Shown: positions 1 through 7,360, numbered from the stretch's first letter. The stretch is 64,000 nt of DNA from JAGVSZ01 sp019137045 (GCA_046347635.1 JAXMFT010000010.1:62001-126000), one strand, 5' to 3'. The notes: generated from the letters alone by a model not told the origin. Numbers and translations are program-made.

Positions 1-291
1 CACGTGCTGCGCTACTGGGAGCAGGAGTTCACCCAGCTGCGGCCGGTGAAGCGGCGCGGCAACCGACGCTACTACCAGCACCACGAAGTGCTGCTCATCC
101 GCCGCATCCGCGAGCTCCTCTACGAGCAGGGCTTCACCATCAGCGGCGCGCGCAACCGGCTCGACGAGTCGATGCGCGAGCGATCGAACCACCGCGAGAA
201 GGCCGCGGAAGCGCCCGCCCCGCTCGACGCGAGCGATTTCGCGCGCATCCGGCGCGAGATCTCGGGCGTGCTCGAGTACCTGAGCGCCTGA
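1..291 (+). CDS. MerR family transcriptional regulator (5' truncated by window edge)
   Basis: The window opens inside this gene: the frame is already open at base 1 and runs to TGA at 289-291, so the true start lies upstream. The 96 residues seen hold the later part of a MerR winged-helix DNA-binding domain (LRYWEQEF, then RRGNRRYY at about residues 2-24). A long helix (LLIRRIRELLYEQGF) follows, then an Arg/Glu/Ala-rich tail. In many Betaproteobacteria a MerR gene of this kind lies after ihfA and before a tRNA-Pro gene. The tRNA-Pro 46 bp downstream fits that arrangement. The ligand and target genes cannot be read from the sequence. Confidence 0.9.
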   Translation, partial: HVLRYWEQEFTQLRPVKRRGNRRYYQHHEVLLIRRIRELLYEQGFTISGARNRLDESMRERSNHREKAAEAPAPLDASDFARIRREISGVLEYLSA

Positions 292-297
292 GCGGCG

Positions 298-325
298 TTG
301 CCGCCGCGGTTTTCCCTCGTATAAT
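298..325 (+). promoter_or_regulatory. sigma70-type promoter of tRNA-Pro
   Basis: A perfect -10 hexamer TATAAT lies at 320-325, with TTGCCG at 298-303 as -35 and a 16-bp spacer. The predicted start falls a few bases before the mature tRNA 5' end at 338. Confidence 0.7.
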
Positions 326-337
326 CCCCGCTCCGGT

Positions 338-414
338 CGGGGCGTAGCGCAGCCTGGTAGCGCACCTGCATGGGGTGCAGGGGGTCGAGTGTTCGAATCA
401 CTTCGCCCCGACCA
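338..414 (+). tRNA. tRNA-Pro (anticodon GGG)
   Basis: The cloverleaf can be folded by hand. The acceptor arm CGGGGCG (338-344) pairs with CGCCCCG (404-410). The anticodon stem CCTGC/GCAGG (365-369/377-381) encloses loop ATGGGGT, which gives anticodon GGG at 372-374. The T arm carries GTTCGAATC, and the 3' end is an encoded ACCA (411-414). A strong promoter lies directly upstream. The 3' half from the anticodon loop onward is duplicated at 1485-1531, as expected where an integrative element has used this tRNA as its attachment site. Confidence 0.95.
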
Positions 415-416
415 AT
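370..416. repeat. 47-bp direct repeat, left copy (attL-like, inside tRNA-Pro)
   Basis: Bases 370-416 are identical to 1485-1531. The repeat begins in the anticodon loop and runs through the CCA end plus two bases, which is the usual extent of a tyrosine-recombinase crossover site in a tRNA gene. The flanking sequences on either side of the two copies are unrelated. Confidence 0.85.
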
Positions 417-620
417 TCCCTCAATGAGTTAGGCCGCGGTTGCGCGGCGTTCTCATCATTCCGCGGGAATATTGCGGGACCCTCGGAAATCGCCGCACTG
501 CCGCCCACGCGAATCACGCTCGCCGATTCGCCGTCCGCGAGCACCTTCTCCACTATGGCCTGAAAGCTCGTCGATCCAAGCGCGCGGCGAGGGACACCCT
601 CGTCCTTGCGATAGTGGCGC
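417..620. other. no recognisable gene between tRNA-Pro and higB promoter region
   Basis: Open frames exist on both strands, as expected in GC-rich DNA, but none has a recognisable motif, a ribosome binding site or a sensible start. A minus-strand frame reading through this stretch runs into the tRNA and is not convincing. It could be decayed coding sequence. Confidence 0.4.
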
Positions 621-652
621 TTGACGATAGTAACGCGGCGCGTCAGTATACA
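621..652 (+). promoter_or_regulatory. possible higBA promoter
   Basis: TTGACG at 621-626 and TATACA at 647-652 resemble sigma70 hexamers, but the spacing is 20 bp, longer than usual. TATACA ends only six bases before the higB ATG, so transcription from it would give an almost leaderless mRNA. The pair is weak evidence. Confidence 0.3.
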
Positions 653-658
653 GGCTTC

Positions 659-937
659 ATGATCAAGTCCTTCCGCTGCAAGGACACTCAGGCGATGTTC
701 AGCGGAACTCGGGTCGCACGTTTTGCGAATGTCCAGTCCATCGCGATGCGCAAACTGGCGATGTTGAACCAAGCAGCACGACTGGATGACCTTCGCGTTT
801 CGCCGGGCAACCGTCTAGAAGCCCTCAAGGCCAATCGCGCCGGGCAGCACAGCATCCGCGTGAACGATCAGTTCCGGGTGTGCTTCCGCTGGACCGCCAC
901 CGGCCCGGAGGACGTCGAGATCGTGGACTACCACTGA
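659..937 (+). CDS. higB: HigB-type toxin (RelE/ParE-like mRNA interferase)
   Basis: This 92-residue protein has the features of HigB toxins: an N-terminal MIKSFRCKDTQAMF, a central LNQAARLDDLRV, a basic VSPGNRLEALKANRAGQHS segment and the C-terminal strand motif QFRVCFRW...VEIVDYH. HigB proteins are ribosome-dependent mRNA endonucleases. ATG 659 is chosen because it gives the normal length and N-terminus; the frame is open further upstream but without homology. The antitoxin gene starts 12 bp after the stop, giving the toxin-first order typical of higBA. It lies inside the tRNA-bounded segment, where such a module would stabilise inheritance. Confidence 0.88.
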   Translation: MIKSFRCKDTQAMFSGTRVARFANVQSIAMRKLAMLNQAARLDDLRVSPGNRLEALKANRAGQHSIRVNDQFRVCFRWTATGPEDVEIVDYH

Positions 938-949
938 CGGAGACAACCG

Positions 950-1267
950 ATGCGCAAGGTGCCTTATCCCACGCCGGGCGAGATCCTGCTCGAGGAGTTC
1001 CTCAAGCCGATGGGCATTACGCAGTACCGGCTGGCGAAGGAGATTGGCGTGCCGCAGCGGCGCATCGGCGAGATCGTCGCCGGCAAGCGCGCGATCACGA
1101 CCGACACCGGTCTGCGCCTGTCGCGATTCTTCGGCATGTCCGAGGGCTTCTGGATTGGTCTGCAGGCCGACTACGACCGCGAGACGGCGAAGGGTGCGAT
1201 GGCGAAGACCCTGGCGAAGATCAAGCCTTGGCGGAAGACTGCTGCAATTGCCGATGAGCCGGCCTGA
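950..1267 (+). CDS. higA: HigA-type antitoxin (XRE-family HTH)
   Basis: A 105-residue protein with the HigA signature: PTPGEILLEEFLKPMGITQ, then a helix-turn-helix (QYRLAKEIGVPQRRIGEIVAG, about residues 25-45) and the conserved ITTDTGLRLSRFFGMSEGFW. HigA neutralises HigB and, with it, represses the operon. A GGAGAC stretch precedes the ATG by five bases. The start is 12 bp after higB, so the two are surely cotranscribed. The C-terminus is short and charged. A weak hairpin follows the stop codon. Confidence 0.9.
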   Translation: MRKVPYPTPGEILLEEFLKPMGITQYRLAKEIGVPQRRIGEIVAGKRAITTDTGLRLSRFFGMSEGFWIGLQADYDRETAKGAMAKTLAKIKPWRKTAAIADEPA

Positions 1268-1270
1268 GCA

Positions 1271-1291
1271 GAGGGCGCGTCGGCGCCCCTC
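1271..1291 (+). terminator. possible hairpin terminator after higA
   Basis: GAGGGCGC (1271-1278) can pair with GCGCCCCTC (1283-1291) around a GTCG loop, with one bulged C. It is followed only by TTCCC, so it is a weak intrinsic terminator at best. Confidence 0.3.
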
Positions 1292-1484
1292 TTCCCGCGG
1301 CGCCGCTTGCGAACCCGCGATAACGCGAGCGCGGAACGATGGCCCCTGCCAAGAGAGCGGGGGGTGGAACCTGCGGGGATAGCGCGTACTTGTTGCAGCG
1401 CTTTGCTGCACTTCGCTGCAAGACCGGTGGCACGGGCGCTCGACAAGTCATTGACTGAACTACTGGCTAACAATACGCAGCTCG
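1292..1484. other. no gene seen; right part of the tRNA-bounded segment
   Basis: Between the hairpin after higA and the repeated tRNA 3' end I see no ORF with recognisable content. There is no integrase remnant, although this is where one would usually lie. Confidence 0.4.
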
Positions 1485-1531
1485 ATGGGGTGCAGGGGGT
1501 CGAGTGTTCGAATCACTTCGCCCCGACCAAT
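1485..1531. repeat. 47-bp direct repeat, right copy (attR-like tRNA-Pro 3' half)
   Basis: Exact copy of bases 370-416, offset 1115 bp: anticodon loop, anticodon 3' strand, T arm and CCGACCA end. It lacks the 5' half of the tRNA and a promoter, so it is not a second tRNA gene but a duplicated attachment core. Confidence 0.85.
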
Positions 1532-1673
1532 ATCGATCACTTGCGCGAGCGCGAGAGAGTCGGTGTCCAACACCGCCCCCGAGCGTCTCGAATCCCGATC
1601 TCGTAGCACAACAACTCCTTGCTGTAGCGTACCCGCAATGCAGGCAGATGCGCTATTGGGGCCCGACGAGCGA

Positions 1674-1720
1674 TTGCGGCGCACCCCGAGGGGCGATTAG
1701 AATGTGCTTACACACGTAAG
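1674..1720 (+). promoter_or_regulatory. prlF-yhaV promoter and operator palindrome
   Basis: TTGCGG (1674-1679) and TAGAAT (1698-1703) form a -35/-10 pair with an 18-bp spacer. Immediately downstream is the inverted repeat CTTAC-ACAC-GTAAG (1707-1720), placed where an autoregulating antitoxin of the AbrB/PrlF type would bind. The repeat is seen directly; the regulator is inferred. Confidence 0.5.
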
Positions 1721-1735
1721 TACGTCGAGGTCACC

Positions 1736-2065
1736 ATGGCTCCACCCCAGCAGCGTTACGCGGGCAAAGTCACGCAGGTCGGCAATTCGAAAGGGATCCG
1801 GCTGGACGCCGCTTTCTTCAAGGCGCACCCGGAGTTCGGCGGCGAGGTCCAGGCCACCGTGCTAGCCGAGGGCCAGGTGCTGTTGTCGGCTAAGGCGAAG
1901 CGCCGGGCGCGCGGCCCGCGGGCCGGGACGCCCGACCCTGTCGTGGCGTCGTTTCTCGGTTTCCTCGAACGACAGATGCGAGCTCACCCGGAGCGCATCC
2001 GGCCGCTCGACCCCACGCTGCTCGACGAGATCGGCGCGCTCGTCAGGGGCGTCGAGGTCGAGTGA
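1736..2065 (+). CDS. prlF: PrlF-like (AbrB-fold) antitoxin
   Basis: A 109-residue protein beginning with a SpoVT/AbrB-like DNA-binding segment (GKVTQVGNSKGIRLDAAFFK, residues about 9-28; QVLLSAKAKRR). It ends in an acidic tail (LDPTLLDEIGALVRGVEVE) like PrlF/SohA antitoxins. Such antitoxins bind YhaV-type toxins and repress their own operon. The identity is helped greatly by the partner: the next gene is clearly yhaV-like and starts within the stop codon of this one (GTGA overlap at 2062-2065). A palindrome just upstream fits autoregulation. Confidence 0.8.
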   Translation: MAPPQQRYAGKVTQVGNSKGIRLDAAFFKAHPEFGGEVQATVLAEGQVLLSAKAKRRARGPRAGTPDPVVASFLGFLERQMRAHPERIRPLDPTLLDEIGALVRGVEVE

Positions 2066-2520
2066 AGCTCTACAACGGCTGGCGGCTCTATGCCTTCCCG
2101 CCTTGCGTCGCGCGGCTGGCTGCCCTCAAGAGGGAGGTCGAGCGCCTGCGCGCGAAGGACCCGCACGGTTATCGCCGCCACCCGACGACTGCGCTACTCG
2201 CTTCCGTCTACAAGGCGATCACGGAAGTCGTCCCGGTCAACCCCGATCAGCCCGGGTTTCGCGTCGGGCATTCGCTCGGGGCGCAATATACCCACTGGCG
2301 TCGAGTGAAACGCGGCCTGCCTTCGCGCTACCGACTCTTCTATCGGTTCAGCAGCAAACCCGTGCCCGTGATCGTCTACGCCTGGCTAAATGACGAGGCC
2401 ACGCTCCGCAAGGCGGGCGCGAAGACGGACGTCTATGCTGCGTTTCAGCGCATGCTCGCGCGCGGCGAGGTGCCCTCCGATATCGATGCGTTGACGAAGG
2501 GTGGATCGGAAATCGAGTAA
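2062..2520 (+). CDS. yhaV: YhaV-family toxin (ribosome-dependent RNase)
   Basis: A 152-residue protein with the YhaV family pattern: NGWRLYAFP at the N-terminus, VERLRAKDPHGYRRHPTTAL, the core RVGHSLGAQYTHWRRVK, RYRLFYRFSS, VIVYAWLNDEATLRKAGAKTD and DVYAAFQRML near the end. YhaV is the toxin of the PrlF-YhaV pair, a RelE-superfamily RNase. Start is a GTG overlapping the prlF stop, so the pair is translationally coupled with the antitoxin first. Length is normal for the family and no break is seen, so the module may be functional. This is the second toxin-antitoxin pair within 1.9 kb. Confidence 0.9.
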   Translation: MKLYNGWRLYAFPPCVARLAALKREVERLRAKDPHGYRRHPTTALLASVYKAITEVVPVNPDQPGFRVGHSLGAQYTHWRRVKRGLPSRYRLFYRFSSKPVPVIVYAWLNDEATLRKAGAKTDVYAAFQRMLARGEVPSDIDALTKGGSEIE

Positions 2521-2525
2521 GGACG

Positions 2526-2645
2526 CTCCGCGCACGCCGGCGTGCGGCGCGCGAACGTACTGGGATGGGGGCCCCGAATCGAGTTCGCGCAACCTGTAAC
2601 GACTCTCCACTGAGCTCGATGAATCGCCGAAGTCTTCGAGACAGT
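2526..2645. repeat. 120-bp diverged direct repeat, copy A
   Basis: Aligns without gaps to 8603-8722 at a constant offset of 6077 bp, with about 104 of 120 bases identical by hand count. The best-conserved blocks are CCCGAATCGAGTTCGCGCAAC and GAATCGCCGAAGTCTTCG. It contains no recognisable gene. The two copies flank the liv importer and the SMP-30 gene. Confidence 0.8.
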
Positions 2646-2674
2646 CTGTTAGTGCCCCCGGAAGTGGTGTACGA

Positions 2675-2728
2675 AGGATTGTCGTGACCGGCGCGTCGAT
2701 CTACGTCGACGGCGGGATGATGCTGGAC
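2675..2728 (+). pseudogene. remnant of a short-chain dehydrogenase C-terminus
   Basis: In one frame the sequence reads VVTGASIYVDGGMML, the highly conserved C-terminal end of classical SDR (glucose 1-dehydrogenase-like) enzymes. Nothing of the preceding 230 or so residues is present upstream, where repeat A lies instead. This is a tail fragment of a lost gene. Confidence 0.55.
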
Positions 2729-2778
2729 CCCGCGCGCTGCGGGAACGGGCAATCAGCTCGCTTCATGGTCCGAACTGG

Positions 2779-3744
2779 TCAGTCCATGCTCCCTCCCGGT
2801 CTGACCGCCCGTGTAGCAAAGAGCATCTTCACGAGCCCGGCCATTCCGGTGGGTAACGCGATGGCCACCGCTATGACGAATACGGCATAAATGGCCCATG
2901 GCGCCGACTTGGAGAACGATTCCGCAAGGTTCGGCACGAACTGAATGAAGAGCGCGCCGTAGATGGCGCCGGCGGGAGATCCCAGACCGCCGACCACGAC
3001 TCCGACGAGCAGCGAAATCGAGAGCATGATCGAGTAGCTATCGGGCGACACAAACTGAATCAACACCGCGCCCATCGCGCCGGCGAGACCGGCGAAGAAA
3101 GCAGCAAGGCCGAAGACTATGGTCTTGAACCTCGCGATGTCGACACCCATGCACATGGCGGCGCTGGGGTGATCGCGCAGGGCAACCAGCGCGCGCCCGA
3201 TGCGGCCGCTGACGAGATTGCGCACAAAGAGGGATGAGGCGAGAAACAGGAGCAGGCTCAGGCCATAGAGCCAGGCATCCTGACTGATCGGGAGGCCAGC
3301 GGGCACGCTCGGTTTCTTCAGCACGAATCCACCTACGCCACCCGTGAACGGCTCGAGCACCTTCGCTTTCAGGAGCTGCGGCGCGGCCACTGCGAGCGCG
3401 AAGGTGCATAACGCGAGGTAGTGACCTTCGAACCGCAGCGCTGGCAAGCCGATCAACAGACCGACCAGGAGGCAGATCAGCGCTGCGAGCGGAATTGCTG
3501 TCCAGTAAGGGAATCCCAGTTTGAGCATGAGCAGCGCACTCGCGTAGGCGCCAAGCGCCATGAAGGCACCATGCCCAAGTGAGATCTGCCCGCTGAACCC
3601 AATCAGGAGATTGAGACCGAGCAGAGAGATTGCGTAGACCAACGCGCTAGACAGCTGAAAGAGCCTAAAGCCCTCCAGAAACAGCGGTGCTGCGAGCGCC
3701 ACGGCAACCAGCACGGCAACTGCCGCCGACTCAGCCCGCTTCAC
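2779..3744 (-). CDS. livM: branched-chain amino acid-type ABC transporter permease LivM
   Basis: Inner-membrane permease, 321 residues, with about nine hydrophobic segments and the family landmarks LIGFSGQISLGHGAFMALGA (residues about 50-70), GHYLALCTFALA and GRALVALRDHPSAAMCMGVD (the EAA-type loop that meets the ATPase). The GTG at 3744 is chosen because it overlaps the livH stop (GTGA, 3741-3744) and gives the normal length; the frame stays open much further upstream only as an overlap with livH. Last gene of the leftward livK-G-F-H-M unit. Substrate is not readable: many such systems take up aromatic or other small acids rather than leucine. Confidence 0.9.
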   Translation of the reverse strand: MKRAESAAVAVLVAVALAAPLFLEGFRLFQLSSALVYAISLLGLNLLIGFSGQISLGHGAFMALGAYASALLMLKLGFPYWTAIPLAALICLLVGLLIGLPALRFEGHYLALCTFALAVAAPQLLKAKVLEPFTGGVGGFVLKKPSVPAGLPISQDAWLYGLSLLLFLASSLFVRNLVSGRIGRALVALRDHPSAAMCMGVDIARFKTIVFGLAAFFAGLAGAMGAVLIQFVSPDSYSIMLSISLLVGVVVGGLGSPAGAIYGALFIQFVPNLAESFSKSAPWAIYAVFVIAVAIALPTGMAGLVKMLFATRAVRPGGSMD

Positions 3745-4610
3745 ATCCGCCTCACTGCGCCCCGACCGAGAAGCCCGGCCGGCCGAACGAGCAAAACGAC
3801 AATGACGGTAAGCAGTGCCACCGACAGCTTGAGGTCCGTGCCGATCACGTAAGTACCGAGCAGATTCTCGAGCACGCCCACGATAATGCCCCCCAGGATC
3901 GCCCCCCAGGGGTTGGCGAGCCCTCCGAGCAGTGAGGCGGCAAATCCGTAGACCAGGACGCCCATCATCATGTTGGGCTCCAGAAAGACGATGGGCGCGA
4001 CCAGCATCCCCGTTACCGCGCCGATCGCTCCGGCAATCCCCCATCCGGCCGTACGCATCGCGTTCACAGATACGCCGACCATGCTGGCGGACATCGGGTT
4101 CACTACGGCACCGCGCATGGCGAGACCAAACCACGTAAAGCGGAATAGGACGTAGAGCAGCAGGACCAGAATCAGTACGACGAGGAAGGTGCCGAGCTCG
4201 TGCGCCGAAAGGAAGCGCGTCGCCGGCAGCAGCGCCTCGAAAGGGCTTGGAAAGGCACGTGAGGAATAATCGAAGAGATATCCGCTTGCGCTGTTGAACA
4301 GCATGAGCAGCCCCACGGTGACTATGACGGTCGCAAGCGGCGACGACGGCGGGAGGCGCCGCATGATTGCGAGGTCGACGAGTGCACCGAGGGCGAATCC
4401 AAGCGCGGCGGTAAGCGGTAGCACCACCCAATAGGGCCAACCTGCCCCCAGGAGCCACCAGGCGACAAACGTGGTGAACGTGGCCATTTCGCCCTGGGCA
4501 AAATTGAGGTGATGCGTAGACTGGTACACGACGACGAACGCGAGGGCGACGCCGCCGTAGATCATGCCCATCGATACGCCCGAGGCGATTTGCTGCAGTA
4601 GAGTTTCCAC
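3741..4610 (-). CDS. livH: branched-chain amino acid-type ABC transporter permease LivH
   Basis: Inner-membrane permease, 289 residues, opening with METLLQQIASGVSMGMIYGG and containing HHLNFAQGEMATF, the standard LivH landmark near residue 35. RGAVVNPMSASMVGVSVNAM forms the cytoplasmic EAA-type loop. LivH pairs with LivM to form the channel. The start lies 3 bp after the livF stop, and its stop overlaps the livM start, so it is part of one transcript from the livK promoter. Confidence 0.92.
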   Translation of the reverse strand: METLLQQIASGVSMGMIYGGVALAFVVVYQSTHHLNFAQGEMATFTTFVAWWLLGAGWPYWVVLPLTAALGFALGALVDLAIMRRLPPSSPLATVIVTVGLLMLFNSASGYLFDYSSRAFPSPFEALLPATRFLSAHELGTFLVVLILVLLLYVLFRFTWFGLAMRGAVVNPMSASMVGVSVNAMRTAGWGIAGAIGAVTGMLVAPIVFLEPNMMMGVLVYGFAASLLGGLANPWGAILGGIIVGVLENLLGTYVIGTDLKLSVALLTVIVVLLVRPAGLLGRGAVRRM

Positions 4611-4613
4611 GGC

Positions 4614-5330
4614 TCAGTAACCCAGGTACGCGCGCTGCACGCCCGGGTCATCCGCCACCGTGCCCGCCGGCCCCGAGAGACTCACACGGCCAAGCTCCAG
4701 CACGCACGCGGTATCGGCCAGGCCAAGCGCGACGTCGGCATGCTGCTCGACGATCAGCATCGACACGGCTTCCTCGCTTCGAATGCGGGCAAGCATGCTA
4801 TAGATCTCGCTGACTATGATCGGCGCGAGGCCGAAGGACGGTTCGTCGAGCATGAGCAGGCGGGGCCGCATCATCAGTGCACGAGCGATCGCAAGCATCT
4901 GCTGTTCCCCGCCCGAGAGGCTGCCGGCCTGCTGTCGCCTGCGCTCGAGAAGGCGCGGAAAAAGATCGTACGCCCGCGTCAGGCTCTCACGAAGGATTTT
5001 CGGGCTGCGATTGCAATAGGCGCCAAGGCGCAGATTGTCGTCGACCGACAACTCGGCGAACGTTCCCCGGCTTTCCGGTACGTGCGCAATGCCTCGGCTT
5101 GCAATCGCCTGCGGTCGGAGGCCCACGATCGGCTCACCGCGCAGCGCGACAGAGCCGCTGCGCCGAACGAACCCGCTGATCGCCCGCAGAAGCGTCGTCT
5201 TTCCCGCTCCGTTGGCGCCGAGGACCACGAGCGCCTCACCCTCGGCAAGCGACAGATCGATCCCGTGAAGGACTTCGGCCGCGCCGTACGCCGCCGTCAA
5301 TCCCTCAATTCGCAATAGTGGCGCCGGCAC
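4614..5330 (-). CDS. livF: branched-chain amino acid-type ABC transporter ATPase LivF
   Basis: ATP-binding subunit, 238 residues, with Walker A GANGAGKTT (about residues 38-46), signature LSGGEQQMLAIARAL and Walker B LLMLDEPSFGLAP, followed by the switch histidine in LIVEQHAD. LivF-specific features are the small size and the VLELGRVSLSGPA end. It overlaps the end of livG by 26 bp. With LivG it forms the ATPase pair of the importer. Confidence 0.92.
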   Translation of the reverse strand: MPAPLLRIEGLTAAYGAAEVLHGIDLSLAEGEALVVLGANGAGKTTLLRAISGFVRRSGSVALRGEPIVGLRPQAIASRGIAHVPESRGTFAELSVDDNLRLGAYCNRSPKILRESLTRAYDLFPRLLERRRQQAGSLSGGEQQMLAIARALMMRPRLLMLDEPSFGLAPIIVSEIYSMLARIRSEEAVSMLIVEQHADVALGLADTACVLELGRVSLSGPAGTVADDPGVQRAYLGY

Positions 5331-6111
5331 GGTTTCCCAGGTAGGCGGCCAGCACAGCCGGATCGGAGCGAATCTGCGCGGGAGGTCCGGCCGCGATCTT
5401 GACCCCGAAATCGAGTACTACGATCTGATCGCAGATCGCCATCACCAAACCCATGTGATGCTCGACGAGCAGGACGGTAATTCCCCGCTCATCGCGAACT
5501 CGGCGGACGAGCGCCTCAAGGGTAGCGACCTCTTCGTGATTCAGTCCGGCCGCCGGCTCGTCAAGCAGGAGCAGGCGTGGATTGCCGGCGAGCGCGCGGG
5601 CGATCTCCATGCGCTTCTGGAGACCAAATGGAAGATTTGCAACCGGCGCGTCTGCAAAGCCCCGGAGGCCGACCAATTCAAGGAGCTCGAGCGCCCGCGC
5701 CCTCGCCGCTGCATCGTCTGCTGCTGCACGGCGGATGCCCAGGCCGCTGGCAAGGAACCCCGCCTTACCAAGCGCATGGGCGCCGACCATGACGTTCTGG
5801 AGCACCGACAACGACTCGAAGAAGGCGACGTTCTGGAAAGTCCGGCCGATGCCAATTCCGGTGATGGCGTGCGCCGGAACGTCGAGCAGCGGCTTGCCGT
5901 CGAAGCGGACAGTTCCCCGGTCGGGGTTGCAAAGGCGGCTAAGGCAGTTGAACAACGTCGTCTTGCCGGCCCCGTTCGGACCGATCAAGCCGCAGATCGA
6001 TCCCTGGTGAACTTCGAACGAGACGTCCTGGAGGGCGCGCACACCCCCGAACTGCAACTGCAGCCCCTCAACTTCCAGCAGCGGCTGCCGTGCTATTGCG
6101 CCAAAGTCCAC
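5305..6111 (-). CDS. livG: branched-chain amino acid-type ABC transporter ATPase LivG
   Basis: ATP-binding subunit, 268 residues, with Walker A GPNGAGKTTLFNCLS, the LivG hallmark IGRTFQNVAFF, a signature region LPFGLQKRMEIARAL (FGLQ in place of the usual SGGQ) and Walker B LLLLDEPAAGLN. It overlaps the end of livK by 19 bp and livF by 26 bp. The altered signature motif (PFGLQKR) is common in LivG proteins and is not evidence of inactivity. Confidence 0.92.
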   Translation of the reverse strand: MDFGAIARQPLLEVEGLQLQFGGVRALQDVSFEVHQGSICGLIGPNGAGKTTLFNCLSRLCNPDRGTVRFDGKPLLDVPAHAITGIGIGRTFQNVAFFESLSVLQNVMVGAHALGKAGFLASGLGIRRAAADDAAARARALELLELVGLRGFADAPVANLPFGLQKRMEIARALAGNPRLLLLDEPAAGLNHEEVATLEALVRRVRDERGITVLLVEHHMGLVMAICDQIVVLDFGVKIAAGPPAQIRSDPAVLAAYLGNRAGATIAN

Positions 6112-7271
6112 TGCTCCCCGTCGAAGCGTTGCAGGCGCAGCTCGTGGATGCCGCTCGGGTCCTGGGGGGTCGTATTGATCTTGATGCCTGGAAGCATCAT
6201 GGTCAGTTGAAGATCCTTCACATTCTTCGCTGCGTGCACCAGGCTTTCCCGGTTGAGGTCCTTGCCCGCCTGCTTGAGGATGTAGACCATGAGCTGCGCG
6301 GCGTTGTAGCCCTGGAGCACGAGCGGATCGGCGGGGTTGGCTGCCGGCAAATACTTCCTGAGCCAGGCGAGATACTCCTTCACTCCGGGGTCATCCTTCC
6401 ACGAGGGGCTGTTGGGATCCTTAAGATAGGTCGCCGACAAGACACCGGTCGCCTTTTCAACTCCCGCCGGCTTCATCACGTTCTCGATGGAGGTCGAAAA
6501 GCTGAAAACGAACTGCATCGGCTTCCACCCGATGTCATAGGCCTTGCGGATCGCCTGGGAAGCAGCTTTGGGCGAAGAAAAGTTGAAGAACGTATCCGCA
6601 CCTGACGCCTTGAGTGCGAGGATCTGCGAATCGACGGTCGGGTCCGTGGCCTCGAACGTTGCCTCCTTCACGATCAAGGAGGTCTTGTCGCCGAGCGCCT
6701 GCTTCAGCCCGGCAACCATGTTGCGACCGAAATCGTCGTTCTGAGAAAGGATCGCGATCTTCGCCTGCGGACGCGTCTTGAGGACGTAGCGAGCGTAGGT
6801 CGCCGACTCCGTCCTGTGATCCGGCGCCCACATCGTCGAATACTTGAACGATTCCGGCGCGCCCCAGATGTTTGCGCCGATGCCGACGAACAGCGCAGGG
6901 ACACCCTTGTCATAGAGATACTGCTTCACCGCCGCCATGTGCGCTGTGCCCACGCTGCCGAAAATCGCGAGCACATTCTCCTGCTCCACGAGCCTGCGCG
7001 TATGCTCCACGGTCTTCGGAGGCGAGTAGCTGTCGTCGAGACTGATCAAGCGGATCTTGCGGCCGTTGACGCCCCCCTGCTCGTTGACCATTTCGAAGTA
7101 CGCCGCATGCGCACGTCCAAACATGCCGTACGGCGAGGCCGGCCCGCTGAGCGGGATGGTTTGACCAAGCTTGATTTCGCCGGGCGACACTCCGGGGGCT
7201 TGCTGTGCCTGCGAAGGCGCCGGACCAAACAAGACGCACGCAAGCAACAACGGCATCGAGAAACGTCGCAT
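6093..7271 (-). CDS. livK: branched-chain amino acid-type ABC transporter substrate-binding protein
   Basis: Periplasmic type I binding protein, 392 residues, with a cleavable signal peptide (MRRFSMPLLLACVLFGPAPS, likely cut after AQA near residue 22). The mature start GVSPGEIKLGQTIPLSGPAS is typical of the LivK/Leu-Ile-Val-binding group. Bacterial relatives with RRLVEQENVLAIFGSVGT and the NTTPQDPSGIHELRLQRFDG ending often serve aromatic acids or urea-type substrates, so the ligand is uncertain. A strong leftward promoter lies upstream. Neighbouring gene remnants resemble aromatic catabolism, which hints at an aromatic substrate. First gene of the five-gene unit. Confidence 0.9.
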   Translation of the reverse strand: MRRFSMPLLLACVLFGPAPSQAQQAPGVSPGEIKLGQTIPLSGPASPYGMFGRAHAAYFEMVNEQGGVNGRKIRLISLDDSYSPPKTVEHTRRLVEQENVLAIFGSVGTAHMAAVKQYLYDKGVPALFVGIGANIWGAPESFKYSTMWAPDHRTESATYARYVLKTRPQAKIAILSQNDDFGRNMVAGLKQALGDKTSLIVKEATFEATDPTVDSQILALKASGADTFFNFSSPKAASQAIRKAYDIGWKPMQFVFSFSTSIENVMKPAGVEKATGVLSATYLKDPNSPSWKDDPGVKEYLAWLRKYLPAANPADPLVLQGYNAAQLMVYILKQAGKDLNRESLVHAAKNVKDLQLTMMLPGIKINTTPQDPSGIHELRLQRFDGEQWTLAQ

Positions 7272-7302
7272 GATCTCCGCGCCCCCCTCTTGAGCAACCG
7301 CG

Positions 7303-7330
7303 ATTATGCGAGTGTCTCCCGACCTGTCAA
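7303..7330 (-). promoter_or_regulatory. sigma70 promoter of the livKGFHM operon
   Basis: Read on the minus strand, TTGACA (7330-7325) and CATAAT (7308-7303) are separated by 16 bp. This is a near-consensus promoter about 30 bp upstream of the livK start, which has a GGAG ribosome binding site three bases before its ATG. Confidence 0.65.
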
Positions 7331-7360
7331 TCTGTTTTTCGACGCCCGCGCCAGTCGCGC

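Larger units (their letters stand above)
417..1531. mobile_element. candidate 1.1-kb integrated element carrying higBA, no integrase
   Basis: The segment is bounded by the intact tRNA-Pro on the left and a 47-bp copy of its 3' half on the right, the signature of site-specific integration into a tRNA gene. Its only convincing genes are higB and higA. No integrase, excisionase or replication gene is visible. It may be the deleted remnant of a larger island, or a non-autonomous element mobilised in trans. The lower GC of this stretch and of the following 7 kb, compared with the rest of the window, supports foreign origin. Boundaries are direct observation; mobility is inferred. Confidence 0.6.

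Noticed and set aside
398..772. Minus-strand ORF of 124 codons between tRNA-Pro and higB
   Set aside because: It runs into the tRNA and over higB, has no ribosome binding site and no motif I recognise; GC-rich DNA gives such frames by chance.
1485..1531. Possible second tRNA-Pro gene
   Set aside because: Only the 3' half from the anticodon loop is present, with no 5' half or promoter; it is a repeated attachment core.
2779..4458. A single 559-residue livM-like protein
   Set aside because: The first 238 codons are the livH region in another frame; the GTG at 3744 overlapping the livH stop gives the normal LivM.
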